DNA of 64,000 nucleotides from Syntrophotaleaceae bacterium (GCA_041390365.1 JAWKQB010000002.1:624001-688000), one strand, 5' to 3'. Numbered from the stretch's first letter, positions 42,030 to 51,029 are shown. Notes: generated by a model not told the origin, from the sequence alone. Made by a program: numbers and translations.

Positions 42030-42971
42030 ATGGAAAAAAATTTGTTAACAGATCAGAATTTTGAAAACAGACCGATCGCGGTGCTCATGGGAGGGATGTC
42101 CGCGGAGCGGGAAATTTCCCTGAGGACCGGCAACGCCGTCCTGGAAGCGCTCAAGCGCCGGGGTTATCCCGCGTTCGGTATCGACGCCGGCCGCGATCTG
42201 GCGGCGCGGTTGACCTGGCAGGGGGCCAAGGTGGCCTTTATTGCCCTGCATGGCCGCTACGGCGAGGACGGCAAGGTGCAGGGCCTGCTGGAAGTGCTGA
42301 GCATCCCCTACACCGGCAGTGGAGTGCTCGCGTCCAGCATGGCCATGGACAAGGTGGTCACCAAGAAGCTGCTGCTCTATCACGGTCTGCCCACGCCGTC
42401 CTTTCTCGAAGTGCACCGCTCCGATGCCGGCGATCAGTCACTGACCGGATGTCCGGCCTACCCGGTGGTCGTCAAGCCTGCCCGGGAGGGTTCGACCATC
42501 GGCATCAGCCGGGCCTCTGATGACGACCAGCTTCGCCAGGGGCTGAAGACCGCCTTCGAGCATGACGATCTGGTGCTCATTGAGGAATTCATCGAGGGGC
42601 GCGAGGTGACGGTCGGAGTGCTGGACGGTCAGGCTCTGCCGATCATCGAAGTGGTTCCGGAAGGCGGTTTCTACGACTATGCCGCCAAGTATACGGCCGG
42701 ACGCACCCGTTATCTGCTGCCGGCTCCCCTGTCCGGAACGCTGACCGCCCGCCTGCAGCAGGCCGCGATCGATGTCTACCGGGTGCTGGGCTGTTCCGGT
42801 GCGGCCAGGGTCGACTTCATGGTCAGGGGCGAGGATTTTTTCTGTCTGGAGATCAACACCATCCCCGGCATGACGGAAACCAGTCTGCTGCCCAAGGCGG
42901 CGGCCGCCGCCGGGATGAGTTTCGAGGACCTGGTGGAGCGGATTCTGGCCGGGGCGGGACTGAACAAGTAA
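42030..42971 (+). CDS. ddl: D-alanine-D-alanine ligase
   Basis: Ddl joins two D-alanines for the stem peptide. The 313-residue ATP-grasp enzyme has the start VLMGGMSAEREISL, FIALHGRYGEDGKVQGLLE, YTGSGVLASSMAMDK, VVKPAREGSTIG and the metal-binding FCLEINTIPGMTETSL. Length is typical. It lies between murB and ftsQ, as in E. coli-like clusters. Confidence 0.96.
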   Translation: MEKNLLTDQNFENRPIAVLMGGMSAEREISLRTGNAVLEALKRRGYPAFGIDAGRDLAARLTWQGAKVAFIALHGRYGEDGKVQGLLEVLSIPYTGSGVLASSMAMDKVVTKKLLLYHGLPTPSFLEVHRSDAGDQSLTGCPAYPVVVKPAREGSTIGISRASDDDQLRQGLKTAFEHDDLVLIEEFIEGREVTVGVLDGQALPIIEVVPEGGFYDYAAKYTAGRTRYLLPAPLSGTLTARLQQAAIDVYRVLGCSGAARVDFMVRGEDFFCLEINTIPGMTETSLLPKAAAAAGMSFEDLVERILAGAGLNK

Positions 42972-42986
42972 CTATCGAGGCAGCCA

Positions 42987-43835
42987 GTGCGGGACATTAA
43001 AAATTCCAGAGCACCACGGGTCAAGGGCAAGGCAAACCGCTTCAAGAAGCAGCGGACCCCTTGGGCCTGGCGTCGTTTTTTCGGCAAACTGCTGCGGGTG
43101 TCCGTCTATCTGGTCAGCATCGCCCTGCTGACCTGCGGCGGAGTTCTGACGGCCCGCATGCTGGTGGCCTCCGATTTCTTTGCCGTTGCCAGGGTGCGGG
43201 TGGAGAATCAGCAGCGCCTCTCTCAGGAGGAAATCCTCGCCCTTTCCGATATCCAGGTCGGAGCCAACATCTTCGATCTCGATCTGGATATGATCGGCCG
43301 CAAGATCGAGGAGAATCCCTGGGTGGCCACCGCCTGCGTGGAGAGGATCTTTCCCGATGAAGTGATGATCCGGGTGTCCGAAAGGCGTCCGGCGGCGATC
43401 GTCAGTCTCGGCTATCTCTATTATGTCGATGAGACGGGGGAGATCTTCAAGGTTCTCGATGCCAAGGATTCCCTGGACTACCCGCTGATCTCGGGAATGG
43501 ATCGCCAGCGGCTGCTGGAGAAACCTGAAGAGTCCCGCAACGAACTGCGGGCGGCCGTCGAGCTGCTGGCACAACTCGACCGCCGCAACATCTTCCAGCT
43601 GGATGAGGTGTCGGAACTCTCTCTCGATGCGCGCGAAGGGATGACGCTCTACACCTATCATGGGGGGGTCCCTGTACGCCTCGGCACCAGCGGCTTCGGG
43701 GACAAGCTCGATCGTCTGGAAGCGGTCTATCGGGAACTGCAGCCCCGTCTGGCCGCCATCGACTATATCGATCTCAAGGTGGCCGAGCGGGTGATCGTCA
43801 AACTGGATGATAAATTCAGCCGGGGCAAAGGTTAA
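42987..43835 (+). CDS. ftsQ: Cell division protein FtsQ
   Basis: A 282-residue bitopic protein: basic cytoplasmic tail, a membrane segment near residues 36-60, a POTRA domain beginning at VARVRVENQQRLSQEEILAL, and the beta domain (PLISGMD...LGTSGFGDKLDRL). FtsQ recruits FtsB/FtsL to the division site. A GTG at 42987 is the start, with GAGG upstream. It is followed by ftsA after 82 bases in which I see no other feature. Confidence 0.92.
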   Translation: MRDIKNSRAPRVKGKANRFKKQRTPWAWRRFFGKLLRVSVYLVSIALLTCGGVLTARMLVASDFFAVARVRVENQQRLSQEEILALSDIQVGANIFDLDLDMIGRKIEENPWVATACVERIFPDEVMIRVSERRPAAIVSLGYLYYVDETGEIFKVLDAKDSLDYPLISGMDRQRLLEKPEESRNELRAAVELLAQLDRRNIFQLDEVSELSLDAREGMTLYTYHGGVPVRLGTSGFGDKLDRLEAVYRELQPRLAAIDYIDLKVAERVIVKLDDKFSRGKG

Positions 43836-43917
43836 ACAGATCTTTTGAAGACCGGCGATAAGGAATACAGGTTTCGGGCGGAACCAGAATTGATTTTCAG
43901 AGGGGGGTTGGCAGACC

Positions 43918-45147
43918 ATGAGCAATAACAGAGAAAACCTGATTGTCGGTCTCGATATCGGCACGACCAAGATCTGTGCCATCGTCGGCAATCTCACCGA
44001 GGACGGGCTGGATATCGTCGGCATCGGCACCAGTCCTTCCCGGGGGCTGCGCAAAGGGGTGGTGATCAATATCGAGAGCACCGTCGAGTCGATTCGCAAG
44101 GCCCTGCGGGAGGCTGAGCTGATGGCCGGCTGCGAAATCCGGTCGGTGTTTGCCGGTATCGCCGGCGGGCATATCAGGGGTTTCAACTCCCAGGGGGTGA
44201 TCGCGATCAAGAACCGCGAAGTGACCACCGAGGATGTGGCGCGGGTCATCGATGCCGCCAAGGCCCTGGCCATCCCCATGGACCGGGAGGTCATCCATGT
44301 CCTGCCCCAGGAGTTCATCATCGACGATCAGGACGGGATCAAGGAGCCCCTCGGCATGAGCGGGGTACGGCTGGAAGCCAAGGTGCATATTGTCACCGGC
44401 GCCGTGGCCAGCGCTCAAAACATCGTCAAGAGCTGCAACCGCGCCAACGTCAATGTGTCCGACATCGTCCTGGAACAGCTGGCTTCCAGCGACGCCGTTC
44501 TTTCCCCCGACGAGAAGGAACTCGGAGTGGCGCTGGTTGATATCGGCGGCGGCACCACCGATATCGCCATTTTTGTCGACGGCGCCATCAAGCATACTTC
44601 GGTGCTCGCCCTGGGTGGAAATCATCTGACCAACGACATCGCCGTCGGTCTGCGCACCCCCATGGCGGAGGCGGAAAAGATCAAGAAACAGTACGGCTGC
44701 TGCATGACCTCCATGGTCGGCAAGGACGAGACCATCGAGGTTCCTTCCGTTGGCGGGCGGGAGCCCCGGATTCTGTCCCGCCAGCTCCTGGCGGAAATTC
44801 TGGAACCGCGGGTGGAGGAGATCTTCACCTTGGTTAACCGGGAAATTATCCGTAGTGGCTATGAGGAGCTGATCGCTTCGGGCGTGGTCATCACCGGCGG
44901 TACGACGATTCTGCCCGGCATGCCGGAAATGGCGGAGCAGATTTTCAATCTGCCGGTCCGTCGCGGGTTCCCTCAGGGGATAGGGGGCCTGATCGATGTG
45001 GTGAATTCGCCCATCTACGCCACCGGCGTCGGCCTGGTCAAATACGGCAGCCGCAATATGAAAGCACACAAGTTCATGATCGGGCAGGAAAACGTGTTCG
45101 ACAAGGTGGTTCGTCGCATGAAGGAATGGTTCAGTGAATTTTTCTGA
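43918..45147 (+). CDS. ftsA: Cell division protein FtsA
   Basis: FtsA is an actin-like ATPase that tethers FtsZ to the membrane. The 409-residue protein has the phosphate loop IVGLDIGTTKICAIVG, VALVDIGGGTTDIAIF and GVVITGGTTILPGM, and ends in an amphipathic membrane-binding helix (FDKVVRRMKEWFSEFF). AGAGGGGGG lies upstream. It precedes ftsZ by 115 bases. Confidence 0.97.
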   Translation: MSNNRENLIVGLDIGTTKICAIVGNLTEDGLDIVGIGTSPSRGLRKGVVINIESTVESIRKALREAELMAGCEIRSVFAGIAGGHIRGFNSQGVIAIKNREVTTEDVARVIDAAKALAIPMDREVIHVLPQEFIIDDQDGIKEPLGMSGVRLEAKVHIVTGAVASAQNIVKSCNRANVNVSDIVLEQLASSDAVLSPDEKELGVALVDIGGGTTDIAIFVDGAIKHTSVLALGGNHLTNDIAVGLRTPMAEAEKIKKQYGCCMTSMVGKDETIEVPSVGGREPRILSRQLLAEILEPRVEEIFTLVNREIIRSGYEELIASGVVITGGTTILPGMPEMAEQIFNLPVRRGFPQGIGGLIDVVNSPIYATGVGLVKYGSRNMKAHKFMIGQENVFDKVVRRMKEWFSEFF

Positions 45148-45262
45148 TCCGGATCGTTACCGGATTTTTGGCTGGAAGTAACCTGGCAAGGGGATGTTGG
45201 GAACTTAACAGACGGGTGGTATTGCGGAGAAATCCCGCCCGTCCAAAAGATCGGAGGGAGTC

Positions 45263-46408
45263 ATGTTTGAATTCGATGAAAGTATCGATCAATCGGCGAA
45301 AATCAAGGTCATCGGCGTCGGGGGTGGCGGGGGCAATGCTATCAACACCATGATCCAGAGCCATGTGGAAGGGGTGGATTTCATCTGCGCGAACACCGAT
45401 GCGCAAGCGCTGCGCAACAGCCTTGCCCCGCTCAAGGTGCAGTTGGGAGGAAAGCTGACCAAGGGGTTGGGGGCCGGGGCAAACCCGGAAATGGGCCGCG
45501 AGGCGGCCATGGAGGACAAAGCTCGACTGACGGAAATTCTCGAGGGGGCCGACATGGTCTTCATCGCCGCAGGTCTCGGCGGCGGAACGGGCACCGGCGG
45601 TGCCCCGGTGATCGCCGAGGTGGCCAGGGAACTGGGAGCTCTGACCGTGGGAGTGGTGACCAAGCCCTTCACCCGGGAAGGCCGGCAGCGGCAGAAAAAG
45701 GCCGAGTACGGCATCGAAAGACTCAAGGAAGTGGTTGATTCCCTGATCGTCATCCCCAACGACCGCCTGCTGGGGCTTTCGGGGAAAAATACCAGCATTC
45801 TCGACGCCTTCAAACCCTCAGACGATGTCCTGCGCCAGGCCGTACAGGGCATTTCCGACCTGATCACCACCAGCGGTCTGATCAACGTCGACTTTGCCGA
45901 CGTCAAGGCGATCATGAGCGAGCGGGGCATGGCCATGATGGGCATCGGCGTGGCCGAGGGCGAACGGCGTGCCTCCGAGGCGGCGCAGAAGGCCATCAGC
46001 AGTCCGCTGCTGGAAGACATCGATATCTCCGGAGCCAAGGGCGTGCTGGTCAACATCACCGGGTCCTCCAACATGACCATGGACGAATTCGACGAAGCAT
46101 CGAGCATCATTCACGAAAAGGTCCATGAGGATGCCAACATCATTATCGGTCTGGTGATCAACGAGGAGATGGGCGACCGGATCAAGATCACCGCCATCGC
46201 CACCGGCTTCGGCGCCTCTTTTGAAAAGAACAAGCGCAACGTCGAGGAACTGCGCAACAAGGCGATCAGTTCCCTCGACCGGGTGGATCGCGACCTGCCG
46301 ACCTTCATCCGTGAAAGACAGCAGGACGGGCCCCGCAGTCTGCGCAACCCGGCTGGCGAAGAGAGTGAGTACGATATTCCCACTTTCCTGCGCAAACGGG
46401 TGGATTGA
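45263..46408 (+). CDS. ftsZ: Cell division GTPase FtsZ
   Basis: FtsZ polymerises into the Z ring. The 381-residue protein has the tubulin signature GLGGGTGTG at residues 104-112, the T7 loop NVDFADVKAIMSERG, and the conserved C-terminal peptide YDIPTFLRKR that binds FtsA. GGAGGG precedes the ATG. It closes the dcw cluster. Confidence 0.98.
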   Translation: MFEFDESIDQSAKIKVIGVGGGGGNAINTMIQSHVEGVDFICANTDAQALRNSLAPLKVQLGGKLTKGLGAGANPEMGREAAMEDKARLTEILEGADMVFIAAGLGGGTGTGGAPVIAEVARELGALTVGVVTKPFTREGRQRQKKAEYGIERLKEVVDSLIVIPNDRLLGLSGKNTSILDAFKPSDDVLRQAVQGISDLITTSGLINVDFADVKAIMSERGMAMMGIGVAEGERRASEAAQKAISSPLLEDIDISGAKGVLVNITGSSNMTMDEFDEASSIIHEKVHEDANIIIGLVINEEMGDRIKITAIATGFGASFEKNKRNVEELRNKAISSLDRVDRDLPTFIRERQQDGPRSLRNPAGEESEYDIPTFLRKRVD

Positions 46409-46459
46409 TCGAACGGCTAAGCCGCCGTTCGGAAGTAAGCTTTGCCCTGGATTCTGAAG

Positions 46460-46620
46460 CCCCTGACGGGAAAACTCCGCCTTCCCGTCCGGACACGGCT
46501 TCGGGGTCCGCTGGTCACGGCCCAGCCGCGACCGCTGAGACAGGTGTTTTCACCGGTCATGTCCTGCAGTATTGACTCCCTCGTCAATCGGGGGCCGCAT
46601 CGCGGCCCCCATTTTCTTTG
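46460..46620 (+). ncRNA. Candidate structured RNA / ftsZ 3' region ending in a terminator
   Basis: Four hairpins follow each other: GACGGGAA/TTCCCGTC (46465-46489), CGGAC/GTCCG (46490-46510), GGTC-a-CGGC/GCCG-c-GACC (46513-46533) and GAC-a-GGTG/CACC-g-GTC (46539-46558). They end in a strong terminator, GGGGGCCGC/GCGGCCCCC (46590-46610) plus ATTTTCTTT. The dense pairing suggests either a processed 3' RNA or a small RNA. No match to a known riboswitch is claimed. Confidence 0.45.
46590..46619 (+). terminator. Intrinsic terminator of the dcw operon
   Basis: A nine-pair GC stem with a three-base loop followed by ATTTTCTTT, 180 bases after ftsZ. Confidence 0.88.
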
Positions 46621-46660
46621 GTCCCGGTTGCCCGATGAGGTAGACTGTTGCCGTTACATC

Positions 46661-46742
46661 TTACTCGTACTCAGTCCCGAAGGGACGGTACTCGTACTCG
46701 AAAATACAATAACCCGCGAGTACGATTACGCGTACGAGTACG
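46661..46742. repeat. CTCGTA hexamer repeats in inverted arms
   Basis: Two sets of ACTCGTACTC (46663-46700) face CGAGTACGATTACGCGTACG (46716-46735), so the tract can fold back on itself. Inside the first arm a perfect GTCCC-gaa-GGGAC stem lies at 46674-46686. It sits between the terminator and the radical SAM gene. Confidence 0.8.
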
Positions 46743-46790
46743 AAAAAGGAGCCACGAGGAATAGAAACGCCTTATAAGCCCGGATTTCCC

Positions 46791-48530
46791 ATGTCTCACA
46801 AACTCATCGAAAAAGCCCGGAAACGTTTGCAGAACGAGCAGGGGCCGCGCTCCAACCCCTGGGGCGGCCGTCTCAGCGTGGCCCTGGTTTATCCCAATCA
46901 TTACCACCAGGCCATGAGCAATCTCGGCTTCCAGTGGGTTTACCATTATCTCAACAGCCGTGAAGACGTCCTTTGCGAACGCTTTTTCCTGCCTGATCCC
47001 GAGGACCTGACCGAACACCGCAATACCGGTTATCCGCTGTTTTCGCTCGAATCCGGTCACTTTCTGAACGATTTTGACGTGGTGGCGTTTTCCATCTCCT
47101 TCGAGAACGATTATCTCCACCTGCCGGTGCTGTTCGAACTGGCCCGCATTCCCCTGTATGCCGAAGAGCGGCAGGGTCGTTTCCCTCTGCTGATGTGCGG
47201 CGGGGTCTGCGCCTTTCTCAATCCCGAACCCCTTGCCGACATCATGGATCTCTTCTCCGTCGGTGAAGGGGAGGTGATTCTGCCGGGTGTGATCGACCTT
47301 CTTCTGTCCAGTTCCCAGGATCGGACGGAACTGCTGGAAAAGGTCGCCCGGCTCCCCGGGGTCTATGTTCCTTCGTTGTATTCGGTCCGCTATCGGGACG
47401 ATGGCCTGGTGGTCGCCTATCAAGCGCAAAAAGGAGCGCCATCCCGGGTGCGGCGTCGCTGGCTGAACGATCTGGGTGAGAGCCAGGTCCGAACCTTCTG
47501 CCATACAGAAGACACCGAGTTCGGCGATATGACGCTGGTGGAGATATCCCGGGGCTGCGCCCGCGGCTGCCGCTTCTGTGCCGCCGGGTATATTTACCTC
47601 CCGTCCCGGGAACGAACTCCCGATCAACTGGACCCTCAGGTTGCCGAGGGCCTGCTGCGGAGGCAGCGGATCGGCCTGGTCAGCGCTGCCGTCTCCGATC
47701 ATTCGGAAATCGGCGCGATTCAGAAAGGGATCGCCGATCGGGGGGGGAAGATGTCCGTGGCGAGTCTGCGTATCGATTCCCTGACATCCTCGGAAGTCGA
47801 TGCCCTGCGGGAATCGGGGCACCGGACCTGCGCCCTGGCTCCCGAGGCCGGCAGCCAGCGATTGCGCAATCTGATCAACAAGGGGCTGAACGAAGACCAG
47901 ATTCTGCAGGCGGTGAGGATGCTCACCGAAGGGGGTATCCCCAGTCTCAAGCTCTATTTCCTGATCGGGTTGCCGACGGAGACCGATGACGATATTGCCG
48001 AGTTGTTGCAGCTGGCGGAAAAGGTCCGTTCCGTCTGGCTCCAGGAAGGGAAAAAGCGGGGCCGTCTCGGACAATTGACCCTGTCCGTCAATCCTTTCAT
48101 CCCCAAGCCTTTTACACCTTTGCAATGGGCAGGTATGGCGGCAACCGGTCTGCTGAAAAAACGCTGCAGGATGCTGCGTTCAGGTGTGGCGCGCATGGCG
48201 AATACGGAAGTCATCTTCGAATCATTGCGCTCGGCGGAACTGCAGGCGCTGCTTTCCCGTGGAGACCGGCGCACGGGAAGGATACTGCCGGCTCTGGCCA
48301 GCGGGGACACCCTGCGGTCTGCATGCCGGTTGCATGGGCTTGAACCGGATTTTTTCGTAACCCGGCAAAGGGGTGAGGAGGAGCTCTTTCCCTGGGAGGT
48401 GATCGACAATGGGGTGACACGGGATTATCTGTGGCGCGAATATCGCCGTGCCTTGAAGGGGGAGTTGTCGCCTCCCTGTTCTCCGGGCTGCCGGCGCTGC
48501 GGAGTCTGCGGGAACGAGGGTCTTTCTTGA
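46791..48530 (+). CDS. B12-binding-type radical SAM protein (TIGR03960-like)
   Basis: A 579-residue radical SAM enzyme. The N-terminal 230 residues resemble a B12-binding-like domain (VALVYPNHYHQAMSNLG, MCGGVCAFLNPEP, FSVGEGE). The radical SAM cluster is CARGCRFC (C256, C260, C263), followed by SLRIDSL and APEAGSQRLRNLINKG. The C terminus has an extra cysteine set (CSPGCRRCGVCG) that could hold another metal site. Related proteins are of unknown function and often sit near a DUF2344/RNase G unit, which is absent here. Confidence 0.85.
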   Translation: MSHKLIEKARKRLQNEQGPRSNPWGGRLSVALVYPNHYHQAMSNLGFQWVYHYLNSREDVLCERFFLPDPEDLTEHRNTGYPLFSLESGHFLNDFDVVAFSISFENDYLHLPVLFELARIPLYAEERQGRFPLLMCGGVCAFLNPEPLADIMDLFSVGEGEVILPGVIDLLLSSSQDRTELLEKVARLPGVYVPSLYSVRYRDDGLVVAYQAQKGAPSRVRRRWLNDLGESQVRTFCHTEDTEFGDMTLVEISRGCARGCRFCAAGYIYLPSRERTPDQLDPQVAEGLLRRQRIGLVSAAVSDHSEIGAIQKGIADRGGKMSVASLRIDSLTSSEVDALRESGHRTCALAPEAGSQRLRNLINKGLNEDQILQAVRMLTEGGIPSLKLYFLIGLPTETDDDIAELLQLAEKVRSVWLQEGKKRGRLGQLTLSVNPFIPKPFTPLQWAGMAATGLLKKRCRMLRSGVARMANTEVIFESLRSAELQALLSRGDRRTGRILPALASGDTLRSACRLHGLEPDFFVTRQRGEEELFPWEVIDNGVTRDYLWREYRRALKGELSPPCSPGCRRCGVCGNEGLS

Positions 48531-48558
48531 CAGGTTCGTAAGATGCCGTAAAGTTTTA

Positions 48559-48582
48559 ATCGAAGTCGTGATCGGGGTCGGA
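48559..48582. repeat. Short GATCGG-style repeat stretch
   Basis: AATCGAAGTCGTGATCGGGG continues the hexamer theme in the gap between the radical SAM gene and tpx. It is only about four units long. Confidence 0.5.
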
Positions 48583-48655
48583 GACTTCCGCAACGCCCCG
48601 ATGCCAACGAAACCGATGCCTCATCTACACGTGACCACTGTCAAGGAGAGACAAA

Positions 48656-49174
48656 ATGGCCCAGGAACGAACCGGAATCGTCACTTTTCATGGAAATCCA
48701 CTGACCCTGCTCGGTCCCGAAATCAAGGTCGGCGATCAGGCCCCCGATTTCGTCCTGGTGGATAACGGGCTGCAGCCCGTCAAACTGGCCGACTCGGCAG
48801 GGAAGATCCGTTTGATTACAGTGGTGCCTTCTCTGGACACCGGGGTGTGCGATACCATGACCCGGCGATTCAATCAGGAGGCGGCCCAATTGCCCGACAA
48901 GGTGGTGGCCTATACCGTCAGCGTCGACCTGCCCTTTGCCCAGAAGCGCTGGTGCGGCAATGCCGGAATCGATCGTGTCCAGACGCTGTCCGACTATCAG
49001 GAACGTTCCTTCGGGCTGGACTACGGTCTGCTGATCAAGGAGCTCAAGCTGCTGGCCCGGACCGTCCTCGTCGTCGACAGCCAGGGTCGCATCGTTTACA
49101 AGGAATTGGTGAATGAAGTCACCGACGAGCCGAACTATCAGGAAGCTTTGGCGGCCGTGAAAAAAATGCTCTAG
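48656..49174 (+). CDS. tpx: Thiol peroxidase Tpx
   Basis: Tpx reduces hydrogen peroxide and alkyl peroxides with thioredoxin. The 172-residue protein has the peroxidatic cysteine C65 in PSLDTGVCDTMTRRF and the resolving C100 in KRWCGNAGI, the atypical 2-Cys spacing. AAGGAGAGACAA precedes the ATG. It seems to be transcribed alone. Confidence 0.95.
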   Translation: MAQERTGIVTFHGNPLTLLGPEIKVGDQAPDFVLVDNGLQPVKLADSAGKIRLITVVPSLDTGVCDTMTRRFNQEAAQLPDKVVAYTVSVDLPFAQKRWCGNAGIDRVQTLSDYQERSFGLDYGLLIKELKLLARTVLVVDSQGRIVYKELVNEVTDEPNYQEALAAVKKML

Positions 49175-49338
49175 AGCAGATATCTGCCTGAGTCCGGCAA
49201 GATCCTCGTTACTCCCTCCTGGCCGATGGTCCGCCTATATAAGGGCCTTCGCGGAAGTCGGTAACAGTATCCGCGACCTTTGGCGACCTATTTGCAACAG
49301 GGAAAGGAGGACGTAGACGGAAAGGGGATCTTGGGAAG

Positions 49339-49701
49339 ATGACCGGCGGGATGAAAAAGGAAGAAGCCAAGAAGCGGGCTGAAAAATTTCGTGCTTTTCG
49401 TAAAGGTTTGGAAGACTTCGAGCAGGATGGCGTTTATGACCGGGACGAACAGAACCGGGACCGGCTCGATTCCTATCATCGGCGCATGGAGGAGGAACTG
49501 GTTCGGCTCGAGGAAGCGGAAACCCTTGCAGCTGCAAGACGTTTCCGGCGGCGTATGCGCCTGCTGCTCCTGTCGGTGCTTCTGGTCGGTGCCGGCCTAG
49601 CTTGGTGGTCGGTTCGTTCGGGACATTTTTCTCCCGGACCTTACTGGAGTACGCTGCTCACCCGCGCCGAAGTTTTCATGCGCGGCCTTTTGCTTCCTTG
49701 A
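49339..49701 (+). CDS. Hypothetical single-pass membrane protein
   Basis: A 120-residue protein with a charged, probably coiled-coil N-terminal half (KKEEAKKRAEKFRAF...LVRLEEAETLAAARRF) and one membrane segment near residues 73-92. GGGAAG lies just before the ATG. Its 3' end overlaps the convergent transglycosylase gene by 26 bases. The family is not recognised. The 160 bases before it contain no other feature. Confidence 0.6.
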   Translation: MTGGMKKEEAKKRAEKFRAFRKGLEDFEQDGVYDRDEQNRDRLDSYHRRMEEELVRLEEAETLAAARRFRRRMRLLLLSVLLVGAGLAWWSVRSGHFSPGPYWSTLLTRAEVFMRGLLLP

Positions 49702-50401
49702 CTCTTGCCAGATAATCCCGCGTCTCCCGCGGCATCTGGTCCATCCCTTTCCGCTCCAGGTTGCCCATGCCCCAGTTGTAGGCCGCCAGCGCCCGGTCGA
49801 GGTCACCCTCGTAGCGATCCAGCAACTGACGGAGATAGCGGGTGCCTGCCATCACGTTCTGTTCGGAATTGAAAGGGTCGGTGACCCCAAGTTCCTGCGC
49901 TGTTTGCGGCATGAGCTGCATCAGGCCCTGAGCTCCGGCCGGAGATGTCGCCTGGGGATTGAAGTTGCTTTCGGTCCGGATCACGGCCCGGATCAGCTGC
50001 CTGTCGACACCGTGGGTGCTGGCGGCGCGATCTATGATCTCGTCAAGGGGAGGGACTTCGGACAGACATGGGGGCGGGTCAAAAGATCGAACCGAGTTGC
50101 CATAATTGTGACAGGAAAAGGTTGAGCGGACCGCTCCCGTCATTCTGGCATCACTGGACATCATCAGACCGGGGAAATAATCCTGAACACTGTCCGATTC
50201 GTCCGCCAGCACGCTGCGGCTCATGCTCAGGGTCAGGAGCTTTGCCTCCAGAGCCGGCCGTGAAAGCCGGGACTCTCTCTGTTCGGCAAGAATCCGTCCG
50301 AGAGAAGAGGCGAAATCATCGGCTTGCGGGCCGGTCCGATCCGGCCGGGGCCTGGAAGTATTGGCGGGCAGGTTATGGTTGGAAAGGCTTTTGATGCTCA
50401 T
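49676..50401 (-). CDS. Lytic transglycosylase (SLT domain)
   Basis: A 241-residue protein. The C-terminal half is an SLT domain: the catalytic glutamate is in RTESNFNPQA, then SPAGAQGLMQLMPQTA and the AAYNWGMGNLER motif. Such enzymes cleave peptidoglycan glycan strands. The N-terminal 110 residues are disordered and polar. No signal peptide is visible, so it may be exported another way, for example like flagellar or secretion-associated muramidases. It is convergent with the small membrane protein gene. Confidence 0.85.
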   Translation of the reverse strand: MSIKSLSNHNLPANTSRPRPDRTGPQADDFASSLGRILAEQRESRLSRPALEAKLLTLSMSRSVLADESDSVQDYFPGLMMSSDARMTGAVRSTFSCHNYGNSVRSFDPPPCLSEVPPLDEIIDRAASTHGVDRQLIRAVIRTESNFNPQATSPAGAQGLMQLMPQTAQELGVTDPFNSEQNVMAGTRYLRQLLDRYEGDLDRALAAYNWGMGNLERKGMDQMPRETRDYLARVKEAKGRA

Positions 50402-50547
50402 AAGAGTCCTCCCGGCTTCATGGGTCCATTTTGCATGGAGCGTGCCGAGTCGCTTGTTTGTATCGGGGTCGATATCGATAAGACTTTTTCGAACCGCCCT
50501 TTGTTAACTCGTTGGATAATCGGTAACGCCAATACAGGAGAACATAT

Positions 50548-50946
50548 ATGTACCTCAAGGACTATTTCGAAAATACGACCGGCGTCGGCGTGTTGTCGAC
50601 CGCCGATGAAAGCGGCCATGTCGATGCCGCAATCTACGCCCGCCCTCACTGCATGGAGGACGGATCGATCGCCTTCATCATGCTCGATCGCCTCACCCAC
50701 AAGAATCTTGAAACCAACCCCCATGCGGCCTATCTTTTTATCGAAGATGGCGGAGGCTATAAGGGGGTCCGCCTTTTCCTGGAAAAAATCAGGGAAGAGA
50801 AGGATTCCAAACTGATTCAGCAACTGTCCCGGCGGTGCCCGGTGCCGGAAGGGGAAAAGGCCCCCGGACCCAGGTTCCTGGTCTTTTTCCGGCTGAAAAA
50901 AATCCTGAAACTGATTGGTGGGGAGACGCCTGATCTCAGCCTGTGA
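50548..50946 (+). CDS. Pyridoxamine 5'-phosphate oxidase-like flavin-binding protein
   Basis: A 132-residue split-barrel protein: YFENTTGVGVLSTADESGHVDAAIYARPHCMEDG matches the PNPOx-like family, followed by the LDRLTHKNLETNPHAAYLF helix-strand. It probably binds FMN; the substrate is unknown. CAGGAGAACAT precedes the ATG. A repeat tract begins at its stop. Confidence 0.8.
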   Translation: MYLKDYFENTTGVGVLSTADESGHVDAAIYARPHCMEDGSIAFIMLDRLTHKNLETNPHAAYLFIEDGGGYKGVRLFLEKIREEKDSKLIQQLSRRCPVPEGEKAPGPRFLVFFRLKKILKLIGGETPDLSL

Positions 50947-51028
50947 GGGGTGAGGGGTGAGGGGTGAGGCGTAAATCAACGACAACGAGATGGTCCGCCT
51001 TTACCCCTCACTCCTCACTCCTCACTGA
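50943..51028. repeat. 8-bp GTGAGGGG repeats in inverted arms
   Basis: Three GTGAGGGG units and GTGAGGCGTAAA (50943-50975) face TTTACCCCTCACTCCTCACT (51000-51019) and further units up to 51028, with about 24 bases between. The tract sits between two convergent genes (the PNPOx-like gene and glnE) and might serve as a bidirectional 3' structure. Confidence 0.85.
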
Positions 51029-51029
51029 T

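Noticed and set aside
46460..46620. A known riboswitch (GEMM, TPP or SAM) at the hairpin-rich region
   Set aside because: The core consensus sequences of these classes are not present and the location after ftsZ, before a terminator, does not fit an upstream leader.
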